DNA of 64,000 bases, from positions 62,001 through 126,000 of the forward strand of contig SRSI01000071.1 of the NCBI GenBank assembly GCA_005656395.1, given 5' to 3'. Source of the stretch: Strongyloides papillosus (lineage: Eukaryota; Nematoda; Chromadorea; Rhabditida; Strongyloididae). The notes below the pieces were generated by a model. It was not told the DNA's origin. It saw only the letters and a list, made by a program, of their open reading frames with translations, and did not search any database. Every line of letters starts with the position of its first letter. Position 1 is the first letter of the stretch. Positions 11,254-23,983 of the stretch are shown one piece after another. A program made the position numbers and the translations under genes.

Positions 11254-12533
11254 TTAGGTTGTTCAATTGAAAATGTCGCTTTTTAGATCATCAAATTTTA
11301 AATGACCATAACTTTCTTATACGTTCACGTATCGCTAGAAGATATATACCATCTTGTAGAACAAATCGAGGACTATCATTGTCATCTTTTTGCATTTTGT
11401 TCGCAATTATTAAAAAGTTGCTATTACTCTAAAAAGAAGTTATGTCAAAAATGGATTTCCGACCAATTTACTTATACGAGTTCAAACTCGGCCAAGCAGC
11501 AGCCAAAACTTCAAGGAAAGTAAATAAAGCATTTGGTCAAAGATCCACTAACAAACGAACCATACAATGTTGGTTCCAGAAATTCAGCAATGAAGATATA
11601 AGTCTTCAAAGTCAGGAGAATTTTCATGGAATAAATATTCTTGAGAACGAAAAAATAAAAAGAATTCTGGAACATAATCCAAGAATAACTGTTCGGGAGA
11701 TCACAGGGGAATTAAATGTCAGTGTTGGAACTGTATCAAACCACTTAAAACCCATAAATATGAAAAAAAAGGATTCTTACATACTCCGTGAGTATACTCC
11801 CGACCAATGTTTTAGAAGCATGTAAACTTGTTATTTTTTGATTCACAGGAACAAAAATGACTTATTTTTAAAAAAGATTGTAACGTGCGATAAAAAATGG
11901 ATCATGTTTTACAATTGTAAGAGGTCATCACAATGGGTGGGCAAAAATGGGAGCCCTAAAAATTTCCCGAAACTCAGGCATTCAAATAAGAAAGTAATCC
12001 TAATTATTTGGTGAAATTGTGATGGAATCATCCATCATAAGTATCTAAATCCTAGAGAAACTATGACTGTAGACAGATACTGTAAGGAAGAAGAAAAAAT
12101 CGCAGAAAATTATTTGTTCTGAAGCCTGCATTGGTCAACAAAAGAGGTCCAATATTACTCCATGATAATGCTAAACCTCATGTTTCAAAAACGACGGTGC
12201 AGAAGCTTAAAGGATTGTAATATGAAACTCTGCCACATCCTTCTTATTCACCGGACTTGTCTCCAACAGATTATCATTTATTCAAGGAATTAGAGCTTCA
12301 TTTGCGGCAGAAGAAATTCACCAAATCTGATGACCTGAAAAATGACGTCTTGGAGTTTTGGATTCTAGAGACCGGAATTTTTTTTTCAAATAGCATAAAT
12401 AAACTTGTACCACGTTGGCAACAACGTGTTGGTTCCAACGGTACTTATTTCAAATAAAAATATTACTTTTTGACTGAGTTATAACATTTTAAATTGACTG
12501 TCAAAAAGCGACATTTTCAATTGAACAACCTAA
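11254..12533 (+). mobile_element. Near full-length mariner element, inactivated
   Basis: The element is 1,280 bp long, close to the usual mariner size. It has 31-bp terminal inverted repeats that match perfectly (outer sequence TTAGGTTGTTCAATTG) and TA target duplications at 11252-11253 and 12534-12535. The TTAGGTTG ends match the mariner family that includes Hsmar1/SETMAR-type elements. The transposase on the same strand is broken by frameshifts and stops. The element itself can no longer move, although its ends could still be recognised by an enzyme supplied elsewhere. Confidence 0.88.
11442..12457 (+). pseudogene. Mariner transposase pseudogene
   Basis: The N-terminal 127 codons (11442-11825) form an intact DNA-binding part: a homeodomain-like helix-turn-helix followed by REITGELNVSVGTVSNHL, the second HTH typical of mariner transposases. 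Downstream, in shifting frames, come TCDKKW (first catalytic Asp, with the usual E changed to K) near 11880, LHDNAKPH (second Asp) near 12160, and SPDLSPTDYHLF (third Asp) near 12250. The spacing of the last two is that of a DD34D catalytic triad. An in-frame ORF at 12257-12457 holds the C-terminus. At least two frameshifts and several stops separate these blocks, so no functional enzyme is made. Confidence 0.85.
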
Positions 12534-12783
12534 TATTAATTATTTAAGTTAAAATTTTTATTTAAGTTAGCGTGTAGACCTATAAACATACAGTATATTT
12601 AAAAAAGAGGAAGCACATGAAAAATATTAGTCATAATAATTATAACATTGATAAAAAAGGGGAGACAAATAAGAAATAAGAATCATAATAATTAAATTGA
12701 TGATATAAATGTGATAAATCATACAGTACAAGATGAATTAGCTTGACTAAAATCGTTTCAAGAGAAATTTATTCTCGAATTTA

Positions 12784-12967
12784 GGCCGCCCGTCGATTCA
12801 CCACTGGCTATTTTGCATTTTTATACACTATTATATACAATACAAAGTAATTTTATCCCATATTGTTGTATATTATAATGCTAAAATGGATGTCGAAAAA
12901 TGCAAAATAGGCTTTAGAGCTTGTTCATAATTTCCATGCAAACCAGTGGTGAAACGACGTGCCGCCT
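12784..12967. mobile_element. Short MITE with target duplication
   Basis: The left end GGCCGCCCGTCGATTCACCA and the right end, read inward as GGCGGCACGTCGTTTCACCA, form imperfect terminal inverted repeats that continue into CTGG. The heptamer GAATTTA lies directly outside both ends in the same orientation (12777-12783 and 12968-12974), with one further base differing (C/T). This fits a 7-8 bp target duplication, as made by hAT-like transposases. A subterminal TATTTTGCATTTTT block is also inverted within the element. It has no coding capacity. Confidence 0.7.
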
Positions 12968-13031
12968 GAATTTATCTGACTTTTATATTAAAATTTATAT
13001 GTTATGTAAATTTTCATAGGCAGTTGATATA

Positions 13032-13127
13032 ATGCGTCAACTGCCGAAAGACAATGCACAGGATGTGGAGATAGTTGTAAGAAGTAAGGAAGATATAAAA
13101 GAAAACATCGAAGCCGTTGTCTCCTGA
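13032..13127 (+). pseudogene. Short coding-like fragment, unknown
   Basis: A 31-codon frame, MRQLPKDNAQDVEIVVRSKE and onward to IEAVVS, has amphipathic charged composition unlike the surrounding A/T sequence. An acceptor-like TTTTCATAG precedes it. I do not recognise the family; it could be an exon remnant or a piece of a retroelement Gag. Confidence 0.2.
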
Positions 13128-15447
13128 AAAAAACAAAAAAAAAGATGGCTCTGTTAGAATAAGTTAGTAAATATAAGTTAATTTTATTTAATAGAAGTAA
13201 ACGTTACAAAAACGAATTGGGATGCAACTGAGGAATCATCCAAAAATACATGAAATATATATCATACAAATAAACAATCACGGCGCGTCGCTTATTTGAC
13301 ACAATACTCTGACAGGCTCCATAAACCGTGCATGAATGAGATCTTGTATGGATAAGGAATCCGAAAGCATATAAAACTAAATTGAAGGAACCCAATCAAT
13401 TGGTAGAATTGGTCAAGAGGAACAATCACTCTTGAGAAGTAAAAATATCAAATGATGCCAGAAACAATAAAGCCGCGTCTGAGTGGAAACTTATAAAACA
13501 CCTACCCATGGAGTTTCAAAGTTAGAAGGGAAGGAGTAAGAAATATTCAAAAAAATATTATATTCAAATTTTAATCAATTCAAATATTATTAAAAAAATA
13601 ACCTTTTCAAAACATGATTAATGTTAATTAATTTATTTATAATTATTGATTAAAAATTTAACTGTATGTTTTTTATAGACTGTAAAAAACCTAATAAAAT
13701 TCACCTAGTAATTTATTATAATTTTTCTAAAGCGGCTATTATCTTTTCTTTAACCTAATATATTTGTAAAGAGATTTTCAATTTGGCTATCAGATTTGAT
13801 TGAAAATGGCTTTCTTAATTAACTAAATCCCTTGGATAATATAAAACTAATAATTTTTATAAGATTTAAGTAAAATTTATATTTTGTATGATGTATAACA
13901 GAAAATTTGTAAGTTCTTGCTTCACAAAAAAAATTTCGAGTTTTATCATATTAGCATTTAGTCATTTAAATGATTAGAATTTTTTTAATCTTATTTGTTT
14001 ATATGTAATTATATTTTGTTGATAACTCAACATGTTTATAAAGTATTTTAAATTGTGATTTTAAAAATTATAAAAATTCATGAATATTTTAATGCACATA
14101 AACCGCAAATAGTTAAATATCATAATTTACTAATTATAAGAATATGTGTTTTTGTACACTTTTTGAAGACAAACATTTTATTTTTTAGTTTTTAAAACTT
14201 CTTATTCATATTTATTTATCTATAAAAGGCGTTTTATAAAAGGCTTATTATTTTGTTTTCTATTTGACATCGGAAAAAATCTTTCTATATGTTAGTAAAA
14301 ATAAGTTGAGTTACAAAATAATATAATATCATTTAAAAACTTTAAACATAGAAAAGTATTTTCATTCAAGCAAAATATTCTATTGTATAATGTGTAGTTT
14401 CAAAAAAAGGCTAATAATTTAACGTAGAGAAAATAATCATTTTTAAGTATGTAACATTTTTGGTTTTTTTAAAAACTCAGCAATTAAAGTATTTCAATGA
14501 TTTATAAAATTATTCTAAAGAACAATATTTTTGAAGACTTTGTATTTTTCTTCAGTACATACATGTCGTTATATAGATTTTAATTAATAATGGATTGTAA
14601 TTTCAAGAAATACTAATATCAAAAAATAGTAGTTCAAGTACTAAAAATTATTCAATAATGATAAATTTGTTACCAAAAATATTACAAAAATTTATTTTGT
14701 AAATCCACTTAATCCCAGTTTTATTTTACAAAGATATGATAAATATTTAAAAACTAGGTTATTTTTAATTAATGAAATTTTTATTAGGTGTTGAATTGTC
14801 ATAAAATTAAAATAATAAATTTATAGTAAAATGACACTTATCAGAAAGTTTTAATGGTCTAATTTATCTTTTTGTAGTAATGTAATTTTGATAATTGTAA
14901 ATGACATACATAATATAAGAGATACAATTTTTTTAAGAAAATAACAAACTTTAATTGATTAAAGGTATATTTTTTATAACTTGCAAAACTTTTTAGGATA
15001 AACTAATTTTTGTTATTTTTTTATATTATTTCAAAAAATAAACATATTTGTTTAGTAATTTTTATTTACATTAAATCATTTAATCCTTATCATTTAAACA
15101 ATTTTAAAAAATACTTTCTAAAAAATATAATTGCTATCAATGTCCATTTTCTTTTATATATATTAATAACAAACTTTTAATAACAAAAAACTCATCGATA
15201 AAATTATTGTTAAAAAAAGTTTATCATATTTTTAATTGCAGGCAAATAATTTTTTTTAAAAGCATAAAAGTATATTTACTTCACTAACTGGGGATTCAAT
15301 AATAAATTTTCTTATATCATTAAGAGAATAATAAAGATAGAGAAATTTTATTTCCATGATATAAAATTAAATATCTTATAAAATAAAAAATTAGCGAAAA
15401 TTGTTTTACTTTAAATTTTTCCATCGTTTATAGCTTGCACTACTAAT
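13128..15447. other. Intergenic; unusually mixed-composition patch then A+T-rich DNA
   Basis: From about 13200 to 13530 the G+C content rises and short coding-like pieces occur in several frames, without a recognisable family. This suggests a decayed element. From 13530 to 15447 only A/T-rich sequence is seen. Confidence 0.45.
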
Positions 15448-15870
15448 TTATTCTTTATATGCTGCCAAACTTTTTGGTGTAAAAGCTTTTGGTAAAAGAT
15501 CTCTTAACTCAACAATATCAATCTTATTTGTTAAGGTGGAGTGGAGGATAACCTTAATATTTCCAAATTCAACCATAAATTGTCTACAAACGCCACATGG
15601 TGAGGCCGGAGCAGCAACATTTGTTGATATTGCAATAGCAACAAAATCTTTGTATCCTTGAGAAACTGCTGATACAAATGCAGATCTTTCAGCACAAATA
15701 GTGGCACCAAAAGAGGCATTCTCAATATTGGCTCCTGTTATTATTTTTCCACATTTAGTTAATAAAGCTGCTCCAACAGGAAAATTGGAATATGGTGAGT
15801 ATGAATTCTTCATAACCTTTGCTGAAGCTTCAATAAGCTCAGAATCACTTATTATAACAGCTGCTTGCAT
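15448..15870 (-). CDS. cdd: Cytidine deaminase
   Basis: This 140-residue protein hydrolytically converts cytidine and deoxycytidine to uridine and deoxyuridine in pyrimidine salvage, in the cytosol. The zinc site is explicit: the CAERSA motif (residues about 60-65) supplies the first Cys ligand and the catalytic Glu, and PCGVCRQ (about 93-99) supplies two more Cys ligands. The N-terminal SPYSNFPVGAAL substrate loop and the GANIENAS motif are also present. The length equals that of the small homotetrameric enzyme family (about 130-150 aa), so the single exon looks complete and the ATG at 15870 is a suitable start. It is the only cellular protein gene in the left half of the window. Orthology to a particular C. 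elegans paralogue (cdd-1 or cdd-2) is not resolved. Confidence 0.93.
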   Translation of the reverse strand: MQAAVIISDSELIEASAKVMKNSYSPYSNFPVGAALLTKCGKIITGANIENASFGATICAERSAFVSAVSQGYKDFVAIAISTNVAAPASPCGVCRQFMVEFGNIKVILHSTLTNKIDIVELRDLLPKAFTPKSLAAYKE

Positions 15871-18800
15871 TATTAAATTTTCTGAAAAGTAGAAATTAAT
15901 TGTAAAAGTAATTATGCCAAAATAATTTCAAAATATGAAAATTTTCGTCATCGTAGAGATTAATATAATAAAAAACGATAAATAAATAGAAATAAATAGG
16001 ATATGACGGATATCCATAAGAAAATCCTATTTTATCTATTTATGATACCTAAAAATATTTAAATTATAGAAATATGCTGTTAATTTTTCCCAAAACACCT
16101 ATAGGCAAAACGTTAAAATAATATGTTGGAATTTTTGATAGTAATATTAATTTTTATATTGAAATATTATATCGTAAAATCGAAATTTTTCTTCAAATTC
16201 AATGATCTTAGTTTTGCATTGTATATGATTACAATATAATTAAAAAAAATTAATTAAAAATTTGGAATAAAGTGTAACGGTTAATTGTCATGACACCAAA
16301 ATAATAAATATAGTAAAAATTTTTCTTTGACTTAATATTTATATAAATAATGCTTTAAATTATGAAAAAAAACGCCTTTTATTTATGGTCTTTTATATCA
16401 AATTGTTTATGTATTACATTAATTTACAATTATTTATCCTCTATCTTCAATATCTCCTGAAAAATTCAAATTTTATGATAAGAAAATAGGTAAACATAAT
16501 ATTTGATTGATAATGTTTTCATGAATATTGTTTTTTTAATAAAAATTAAAACATAAATTTTTTGAAAATATTAAGCAAAAAAGAAGTTTAAAATTAAAAG
16601 CTTATAATATATTTTTATTAATTATTTGTATAAAAGTGAAACAACATAAACTATCTTTAATTCTAACTTTGTTTATAGATGATCAGAAGAGTAACAATGT
16701 ATTTACAATAAAAATAAAATACACTAATAATATTGGATTATAAGACCACCGAAATTAAATTTACCATACTGTAATAAATTATGCTTTCATTTACAATAAA
16801 GACATCTGCTAGAATATGTTTATTATACCTCTAATAATAAAGTTTTTTTTTATAGAACTTAAAAATTAGTCGAACCGTAGTATTAATATATAAAAATTTA
16901 TAAAATATCATTTAAAAATAAATTAAGAAATATTTAATTATTCATAAATCAATTTCAATAATACATAAAGCTAATAATCAAATAATTTTTAAATTAAATA
17001 TTCTTTTAGATTTGTTTAATTTTCTTGAAAATTATATAAAAAAGTATATTTTACAATTCCATTCTTTATATAAAAACAAAATGATGGGTAAGCAATATCA
17101 AATATTTATAATTAAATTATTACAAGCACCACATTCGCTTCGCTTGTGACTTTATTACCGCGGGGCTGGGATTTATTACGTAAACCACAAATACCTATAT
17201 GTCACTTTTTAATTTATTTTTTTAATTTTTTTATAAAAATATAGATATAATTATTAAATTTAAAATAAAATTTATAAGATAAAAATTTAAAGAAAGATTT
17301 ATTTTTAAATACAGGATGTATAAAGCTACTTTTTAGTGTTATTTTTGTTCGGTCTTGTTTTATCATGACTTTTATTAAATTTATTGAACATTTTGTTTTT
17401 AGTTATATCTTTTGTGCTATAAAATTTTATGTATAATTTTTAATACAATAATGTAGTTTTTAAGAAATTTTTTTATGATTTTAATATTGTTTTCCATGTG
17501 ATACAAGATTAAACGTTAAAAAAATATTTTTTTGCTATGATTTGTAATAGATTTTAGTCGTTCTAATAAATATACATTATTACTTTTTAATTATTGAGGA
17601 AAGCACCTGGAATATGCAAATGCGGTCATTTGATTGTCTTCTTTGACAAACTTCAATTATTCATTTTTTTTTAAACTTCATTGACGTTTTAATAAACTTG
17701 TGTAGAGTATCGTTATTATAAAATAATTTTCAATGTAGCTGTGCATTGAAAAAATTTATTTCATACATAATTTTTTTGGATGCGTTTCATTATCTTCATT
17801 TTATTATTCACGTAGATGTAATAATAGGGCAATTAAATAAAGATTTATAGCGATATTTAACCGCTTCGACGGATAGTTATACTTTTAATATTAATTTTTT
17901 CCTAGATTTTCAAAGTACATTGCTGAATTTGTAACTGTTTAGATATTTGTTATAAGTATAGTTTTTTGTGCCGTTACAGTTTTTGGATTGTCTAAAATTG
18001 TTTGATTCTCACTATGTTTTATACTTACTTAAGATTTTATAAATTAAATATAAAAACTCCTTTTTAATCTCAAATGAAAATGTGGTATCAATATTTTATA
18101 TATAATTGTTTACATTTTTTACAGCAAAAAATTTTTTTTACAAATTTTAAAAACTTAGTTGTTTATAAAAATGTATTACAATATAAAGAATGAATGTTTA
18201 AATCGTATTAAAGTTTAAAAAATACGATTTTTTAAAAGATTTAAAAAATTTTTTCGAGACATGCTTCAGCATTATCTCAGATAATTTAAGGACGAAATAA
18301 CCTTTACTGCTTTTTTTAGTCTCAAAGTGTTCACAACAAAATTCTCCCAAATATACTTTTTTGATTGCTTTTTATTTTTGTAGTTTTTTAGCTTTAAATC
18401 AAACTTTTTTTTAGGCAAAAGTTTGATAAAATTTTTAAATCACTGTATTTCGAGACTGGATAATTCTATGAAAACATACTGTATATTATTGTGTAGAGAA
18501 TTGTTTTTTGAATAAATAAGCTATAGAAATTATATTAAAATTTTAACGACTTCTTATATTTCTTTAGCATCAAAGTCAAAATTTTTACAAAAAAGAAAAA
18601 TTCCCAAAAAGGTTTTTGTAAAAAGTTTTTCATATTTAAAGTTGTCCGATTTTTTTGAAAATACTTTTAAAATGCAAGGAAAGTAATTACATTAAATCGG
18701 GAGCATTTTTGAATTATTTTCAATTTCATTTTCTAAAGTAATTTATGCCGCTTCATAAGGGTACATTTGGAATAAAAATTTTCATTTTTTGATAACTTTA

Positions 18801-18942
18801 TAAACCCCAAGAATCAGACCTTTTTTGATAAATTTTATTGTTTGTACGTAATAAGCATTAAAATAGTCATTTATCTGTGAAATATCAAATAAAAAAAATT
18901 TTTTTGAGGTTAGAAATAAAGGTACCGATATTGGAAATTGTT
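15871..18942. other. Intergenic, A+T-rich; dispersed repeat toward the right
   Basis: No gene is visible. A short G+C-rich island (ACCGCGGGGCTGGG) lies at about 17157-17170. From about 18240 the sequence contains monomers of a diverged dispersed repeat (for example TATTTCGAGACTGGATAATT near 18447) that is related to the repeats at 19150 and 25100-25500. Confidence 0.5.
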
Positions 18943-19144
18943 ATCCGACAGCTGTGTCGGATACGCCCCAAACCACATGTATATAAGATGTGTTCTCTTA
19001 TATACATGATTATTCTTAGCATTCTTATAATTCTTGTTAATTCTCTTCTTGATGTAATAAAAGATATATATATATAATAGTAGTTTTATCTTAGCTAACA
19101 CACGATTCTGGAGATCTCCCCTTATCAGAGGGGATCTCCAGAAT
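18943..19144. repeat. Cluster of three strong hairpins
   Basis: Hairpin 1 (18943-18962) has an 8-bp stem ATCCGACA/TGTCGGAT and a 4-nt loop. Hairpin 2 (18976-19008) has a perfect 13-bp stem CATGTATATAAGA/TCTTATATACATG with a 7-nt loop. Hairpin 3 (19105-19144) has a 16-bp stem from ATTCTGGAGATC to its complement, with a 2-nt bulge. They lie within 202 bp and the third is locally G+C-rich. The function is unknown. Confidence 0.75.
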
Positions 19145-19875
19145 TACAAAATTTGGTGTCTTTAAGTCGTTGTATCTCAAGAACAGCATATCATACGGAA
19201 TTAATTTTTGACATTATGTTTTATTATGTTTCTCTAAATATATTTCAATAAAAAAACCCTAAAAATTCAAAAATACTTTACAGAGAAAAATTCAAATTCT
19301 CTACATACAGAGAATATTATTAAAGAGAATCAATTTAATAGCGGTTTGCTTACTGTGTCTTAAAGTTTAGCTACAAAAATTTTTTTGAAAGGTAGAAAAC
19401 CTTAAATTATAATGACATTAATTAAAGACAAAAATCGATCAATTGCATGATAAAAAAGTACAAATTTTTCTTTATATCAAACATATTTTATCAAATTAAA
19501 CTTAATTTCTTTTGATACATTTTTAATTAAAGATTTAACACATATAATAAATAGTATTACTTGATTATATTTATATTAATTAATTCTACTTTCTTAATCT
19601 TAAGATTTTTAATACTAATAAATTGTACAATGTTTACACACAGAAAAAAAATGAGAAGCATTTTTGCGTAAAATGTAATGAATTTTTCCCACCTAACAAA
19701 ATTTGAATTTTCTTAATTTGCGACTTATTTTATCGCAATTATATCGTACATAAAAATTAAGTAATAATCAAGTAATTATTAAAATAAGTTTCTATTTTTT
19801 ATTATATTATTGTTATTTTAAAACTTAGATTGTCTTCTACAAATACTTTTTTAATTATGAGATTAGAATTTTATG

Positions 19876-19880
19876 TAAGG
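19876..19880 (+). repeat. Target-site duplication TAAGG, left copy
   Basis: TAAGG directly abuts the left LTR and is repeated at 24143-24147 directly after the right LTR. A 5-bp duplication is normal for Ty3-type integrases. Confidence 0.9.
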
Positions 19881-19993
19881 AGTAAATATTTTATTGGCGT
19901 AAACACTTTAAAAGAAATGATCTAATTTTTTAAAACAATGATATTCAATTTATGCTTTTTATTTATGATTAAATTTGAATAATATTTTTTACT
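19881..19993 (-). repeat. 3' LTR, 113 bp
   Basis: Identical base for base to 24030-24142. The ends are AGTAAA...TTTACT (6-bp inverted termini) rather than TG...CA. On the minus strand it contains AATAAA motifs that could serve as polyadenylation signals and an A/T-rich TATA-like block. Confidence 0.93.
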
Positions 19994-19999
19994 CCTTCC

Positions 20000-22900
20000 T
20001 TATCCCTCCTTATTGTTAACAAAGGCAGGTTTCATTTTAGCATTTGAAGTCCAATGGCACTGTCGCTTGTCATTGGTTCCATCCGGTTGAATTTTTGTAA
20101 CACCATTGTCTTTGTAAAGTATCTTGCCTTTCTCAGTCTTTGGATGTAGTTTATGCCCACGGTAATAAACTTCTTGTCCTTCATTAAACTTAGAATTGAC
20201 AGGATAACTAGGTCTATCCTTCCACTCCTCTAAAACATACTGTAGCTCCATAAAATTTTCACCTTGACTGTCGTTGTCTATTTTTAAATTCATTAAATTG
20301 TCGGCTCTCAATCTTGGATTGTATCTTAAAACCAAAGTATTGGGAGAACATTGTAAATATTTATGTTCTGCCGTATTCATAATATGTGCCACTCTGTTGA
20401 GGTTTTCCTGTACATCTTTTGATTTAATTGGTAATTTCCCATGAATTGCCCTGAATGTACGAAAGGCTCTTTCAATCTCTGGATTGTGATGCTCATAAGG
20501 TGCACCATAAGTACTAATTATGCCATTTGATTGTAACCATTCTACCAATTGTTGACTGTGTAGCTCTTTAGCATTATCTGAATGTAAGTATTTGGGATAA
20601 CCAAAAGTATCAAACCATTCTTGTAATATTTTTTGAATTGAAAATGAAGTTCTTCTAATTGCATAAAATTTAATGTATTTGGAGAATCTATCCAAGATTC
20701 CACATAATACTTTCTCTCCCCATTTTCCTTCTGAGATTTTGCAAAAATCTATACATAAACATTCCATTATACCAGCCTTTGGGCGATGATAACTATTTTT
20801 CTTTAAAGTATTGTTTGAACGACAAATATCACATTCCAAAATTTTATTACTAATTTTTCTAATAATTTTTCTAATTAACTTTCCACGAATTTTCTTAATA
20901 ACTAATCTCTCTTTAATTAACTTATGAATACGATATAATGATTGATGTCCCATCTGTAAATGTAACTCTTTGAAAAAGAAATCCGCTAACTCATTAACCT
21001 CCATAGATGGTGATGTTTTCATTTTATTAAGTATTGGTTGATTAAAAATTTCATTAACTCTCTCACTTTCCACATCATCAAAACATTTAATTGAAGAAAT
21101 AACATTAACACGACTTAAAAAATCTGCCATATGATTTTCACAACCACGCCTATAAATTAATTCGTATTCTTGATCCTCAATTGAAAATAACAATTCCATA
21201 TACTTTGGAATATTTGTACCAGTTCGCAGACCAACCAGTGGTTTGTGATCTGTATAAATAATTAACTTTCTTCCTGAAAGCAACGCTCTACACTTTTGAA
21301 TTCCATAAACTATTGAATAAAGTTCTAAATATGTAGCACGACGACTACGTTTACATTTTGTTAACTTCTTTGAATAGTACTGAATTGGTAAAATATTCTG
21401 ACCATCCAATTGGTAAACAAAACCTCCAATTGCCAATTGTGAAGCGTCTGTTTCCATATAAATTTGCTTATTTGGATCCAAACGTTTTAACCATTTAGGA
21501 TTACCCATAGCTTCATTTAAACTTTTCAACGCACATAAATTTTTCTCATCAAAATTTATTTTATCTTTCTTATTTGTAACAGAATTTGCCAGATTATATA
21601 ACCCAGCTGTCAAATTTCCATAATTTGGTATACTTGAACGAAAATAATTACTTGAAGCAAGCAATGATACCAATTCACCTTTATTAGTAGGTGTTTTCCG
21701 ATTCAAAAACAAATTCTTATTCTCATCTGATATTCTTGCACCCTCTTTAGACACTTCATACCCTAAAAAGCGAACCCTATCACCTCCAAAATGTGACTTT
21801 TCAAGACTTATTTTCCAACCAACCTGTTCAATACGTTTTAACAATTCAAAAACAGCCGACATATGTGACTCTAGATTACCCTCTGTCGCTACACAGAAAT
21901 CATCTTGATAACATATAACATTATTTAAACCATTGATCACTTGGTTTGCTGCTTTTTGAAATTGAATTGGTGAACATCTTCCGCCTTGAGGTAATCTAAG
22001 AAAACGATACGTATGATTGAAGACACGTACTCCAAATAAATTATAATTTTCCTCATTAAGGCCTACTTGGAAGAAAGCACTCTTTAAATCAATTGAAGAA
22101 TAGTAATCAAAACCTTTTATTTGATCAATCAATTCCAACGTATTGATAGATGGTATATGTTGGGATTGTGTGATCGAATTTATATGACGCAAGTCAACAC
22201 AACATCTCCAACTGTCCTTTTTGGGAATAACTAAAAGTGGATGTATATAATCTACCGGTCCTTGATCTACCACTCCTGATATTTGCAAATTTTCAAAATA
22301 AGCCAACACCTTTTCCTTCATACTAAATGGAATAGGATATGTAACAATTTTTTTCGTCTCTTTACCCTCTATAAGATGTATTTTATCAGCTACAACTTTA
22401 CCTTCACCTAAATCAAACTCTGATCTTGCTATTATACTTGGAAAACTACGTTCAACAAGCTTCTTAAGATCCAATTTTTCTGTAATCAACGTAAATGTAT
22501 TAAGCTTCGACTTCTCTCTATACTTCAATTTAATACATCTAGCTCCATCAATGTAAATTGATCTTTCTTTCCCATTAAGTATCATATTCAACTGTTGAAT
22601 AAGGTCACTACCTATAATCAAACTCTTTTCATCATGATCTACAATATGAAATAGACACTCCTTCTGAATCGTATTTAGAAAATCAATTTTTACCATACAA
22701 GTTCCGCATAATGCAATTTCTCCATCACCATAACCTTTGATTTTTTTATTACATGGAATCATCTTCTCCATATCAATTGCCCGTTTTGGTAAGATAGATA
22801 CTTCTGCGCCAGTATCAACCAGTGCCTCATAAATGTAGTCTCCAATACGAATCCCTATAGTGAAATGATCCAACATCTTAGACTGTTCATCCTCACTTTC

Positions 22901-23983
22901 TACACGCTTCATATTATTGATAACTACATCTTCTAACCCAACTATATGATTTACAGTTTTATTCTTTGATGATCTAACTTCATCTTGACCATTTCCTCTT
23001 TTGTAATACGACGAGCTTTCACCTTGCTCTTTCTTGCCTTTCTTACACTGATCTTTCTTATGACCATACTGTCCACACTCATAACACTTTATGTTATTTT
23101 TCTTGTGACCCGAACCATGATTCCTCTCTACCTGATAAGTCAAATTAAAATAAGTCAATTTCTCGATCAATTCCATTGTACTTGTGTGAAGATTCATTAT
23201 GATAAATTCCCTTAGCTGTTTCATACTAGCACACACTCTAAGCAATTCAGTTTTAAAAGTCACTTCCTTCTGTTCTAAAGTAGAATTTTTATGAGCATTA
23301 TCAACCAAATCTTTGAGTTCCTTTAACCCCTTTTTAAATTCTTCACTACTACCCATCTTTAACTTAAAACTAGCTAGCTTCAAAATAGTGTTCTCCAAAG
23401 AATGATGCATCGTATACCACTTTTTCAAGATTAACAAGATAGCAGGCGAAGGAAGTCCTTCAAAATCCACGATCTCAGATTGTAAACGCGATATTATGGA
23501 ATCCTCCAACTTCAATATCAATATCAACTTCACAACAGGATCATTCAACTCTCTTCTATCTGCTGCTGCAGCTAATTTGAATTTTGTTATAAACGAATTG
23601 ACATCATCTTTAGGTGTAAACTGCTTTACCATTTCCATGAACTTAGTTCCTTGCTTTTGCTTGATAGGTATAGTCTTGGCTGTAGATGCATCTTCTCCAT
23701 CATCATCTTCGTCATCTATTGCATCATCACCTTCTTCCTTTTTATCCTCATCAGTTTTATTCGAAACTTTCAAAGACAACTCATGTTCCTCAATAGCATC
23801 TAATTGATCCACATCATATACCAAGTATGACGTGTCCTTAAGATCAAAATTTCCCTCTACTAATTGAGTAGCTAATTTGAATTTTGACAGACTAGTAGAT
23901 GCTGGTATCCCAAAATGTGTACATGCAGCTATCAGTGATGCTTTAGAATTACTCTTCACTAAGGTATTTACTTTATCACTCAT
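20000..23983 (-). CDS. Retrotransposon Gag-Pol polyprotein
   Basis: This uninterrupted 1,327-residue polyprotein copies and integrates the element. The N-terminus (about 13-50) has a SAP-like helix pattern, followed by an acidic linker and a helical capsid region. A CCHC knuckle [14 protein letters not shown] lies at about 299-315. The aspartic protease has VDTGAEVS near 388-395. The reverse transcriptase shows [19 protein letters not shown] and the YQDDF active site (about 692-696). RNase H begins at [12 protein letters not shown] (about 843). The integrase has a HHCC zinc finger ending ECDIC, then catalytic D (CIDFCK, about 1078), D (SDNAKE, about 1134) and E (NPEIER, about 1169), with DD35E-like spacing. 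No frameshift separates gag from pol, so one fusion product is made. All catalytic residues are present. Confidence 0.95.
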   Translation of the reverse strand: MSDKVNTLVKSNSKASLIAACTHFGIPASTSLSKFKLATQLVEGNFDLKDTSYLVYDVDQLDAIEEHELSLKVSNKTDEDKKEEGDDAIDDEDDDGEDASTAKTIPIKQKQGTKFMEMVKQFTPKDDVNSFITKFKLAAAADRRELNDPVVKLILILKLEDSIISRLQSEIVDFEGLPSPAILLILKKWYTMHHSLENTILKLASFKLKMGSSEEFKKGLKELKDLVDNAHKNSTLEQKEVTFKTELLRVCASMKQLREFIIMNLHTSTMELIEKLTYFNLTYQVERNHGSGHKKNNIKCYECGQYGHKKDQCKKGKKEQGESSSYYKRGNGQDEVRSSKNKTVNHIVGLEDVVINNMKRVESEDEQSKMLDHFTIGIRIGDYIYEALVDTGAEVSILPKRAIDMEKMIPCNKKIKGYGDGEIALCGTCMVKIDFLNTIQKECLFHIVDHDEKSLIIGSDLIQQLNMILNGKERSIYIDGARCIKLKYREKSKLNTFTLITEKLDLKKLVERSFPSIIARSEFDLGEGKVVADKIHLIEGKETKKIVTYPIPFSMKEKVLAYFENLQISGVVDQGPVDYIHPLLVIPKKDSWRCCVDLRHINSITQSQHIPSINTLELIDQIKGFDYYSSIDLKSAFFQVGLNEENYNLFGVRVFNHTYRFLRLPQGGRCSPIQFQKAANQVINGLNNVICYQDDFCVATEGNLESHMSAVFELLKRIEQVGWKISLEKSHFGGDRVRFLGYEVSKEGARISDENKNLFLNRKTPTNKGELVSLLASSNYFRSSIPNYGNLTAGLYNLANSVTNKKDKINFDEKNLCALKSLNEAMGNPKWLKRLDPNKQIYMETDASQLAIGGFVYQLDGQNILPIQYYSKKLTKCKRSRRATYLELYSIVYGIQKCRALLSGRKLIIYTDHKPLVGLRTGTNIPKYMELLFSIEDQEYELIYRRGCENHMADFLSRVNVISSIKCFDDVESERVNEIFNQPILNKMKTSPSMEVNELADFFFKELHLQMGHQSLYRIHKLIKERLVIKKIRGKLIRKIIRKISNKILECDICRSNNTLKKNSYHRPKAGIMECLCIDFCKISEGKWGEKVLCGILDRFSKYIKFYAIRRTSFSIQKILQEWFDTFGYPKYLHSDNAKELHSQQLVEWLQSNGIISTYGAPYEHHNPEIERAFRTFRAIHGKLPIKSKDVQENLNRVAHIMNTAEHKYLQCSPNTLVLRYNPRLRADNLMNLKIDNDSQGENFMELQYVLEEWKDRPSYPVNSKFNEGQEVYYRGHKLHPKTEKGKILYKDNGVTKIQPDGTNDKRQCHWTSNAKMKPAFVNNKEG

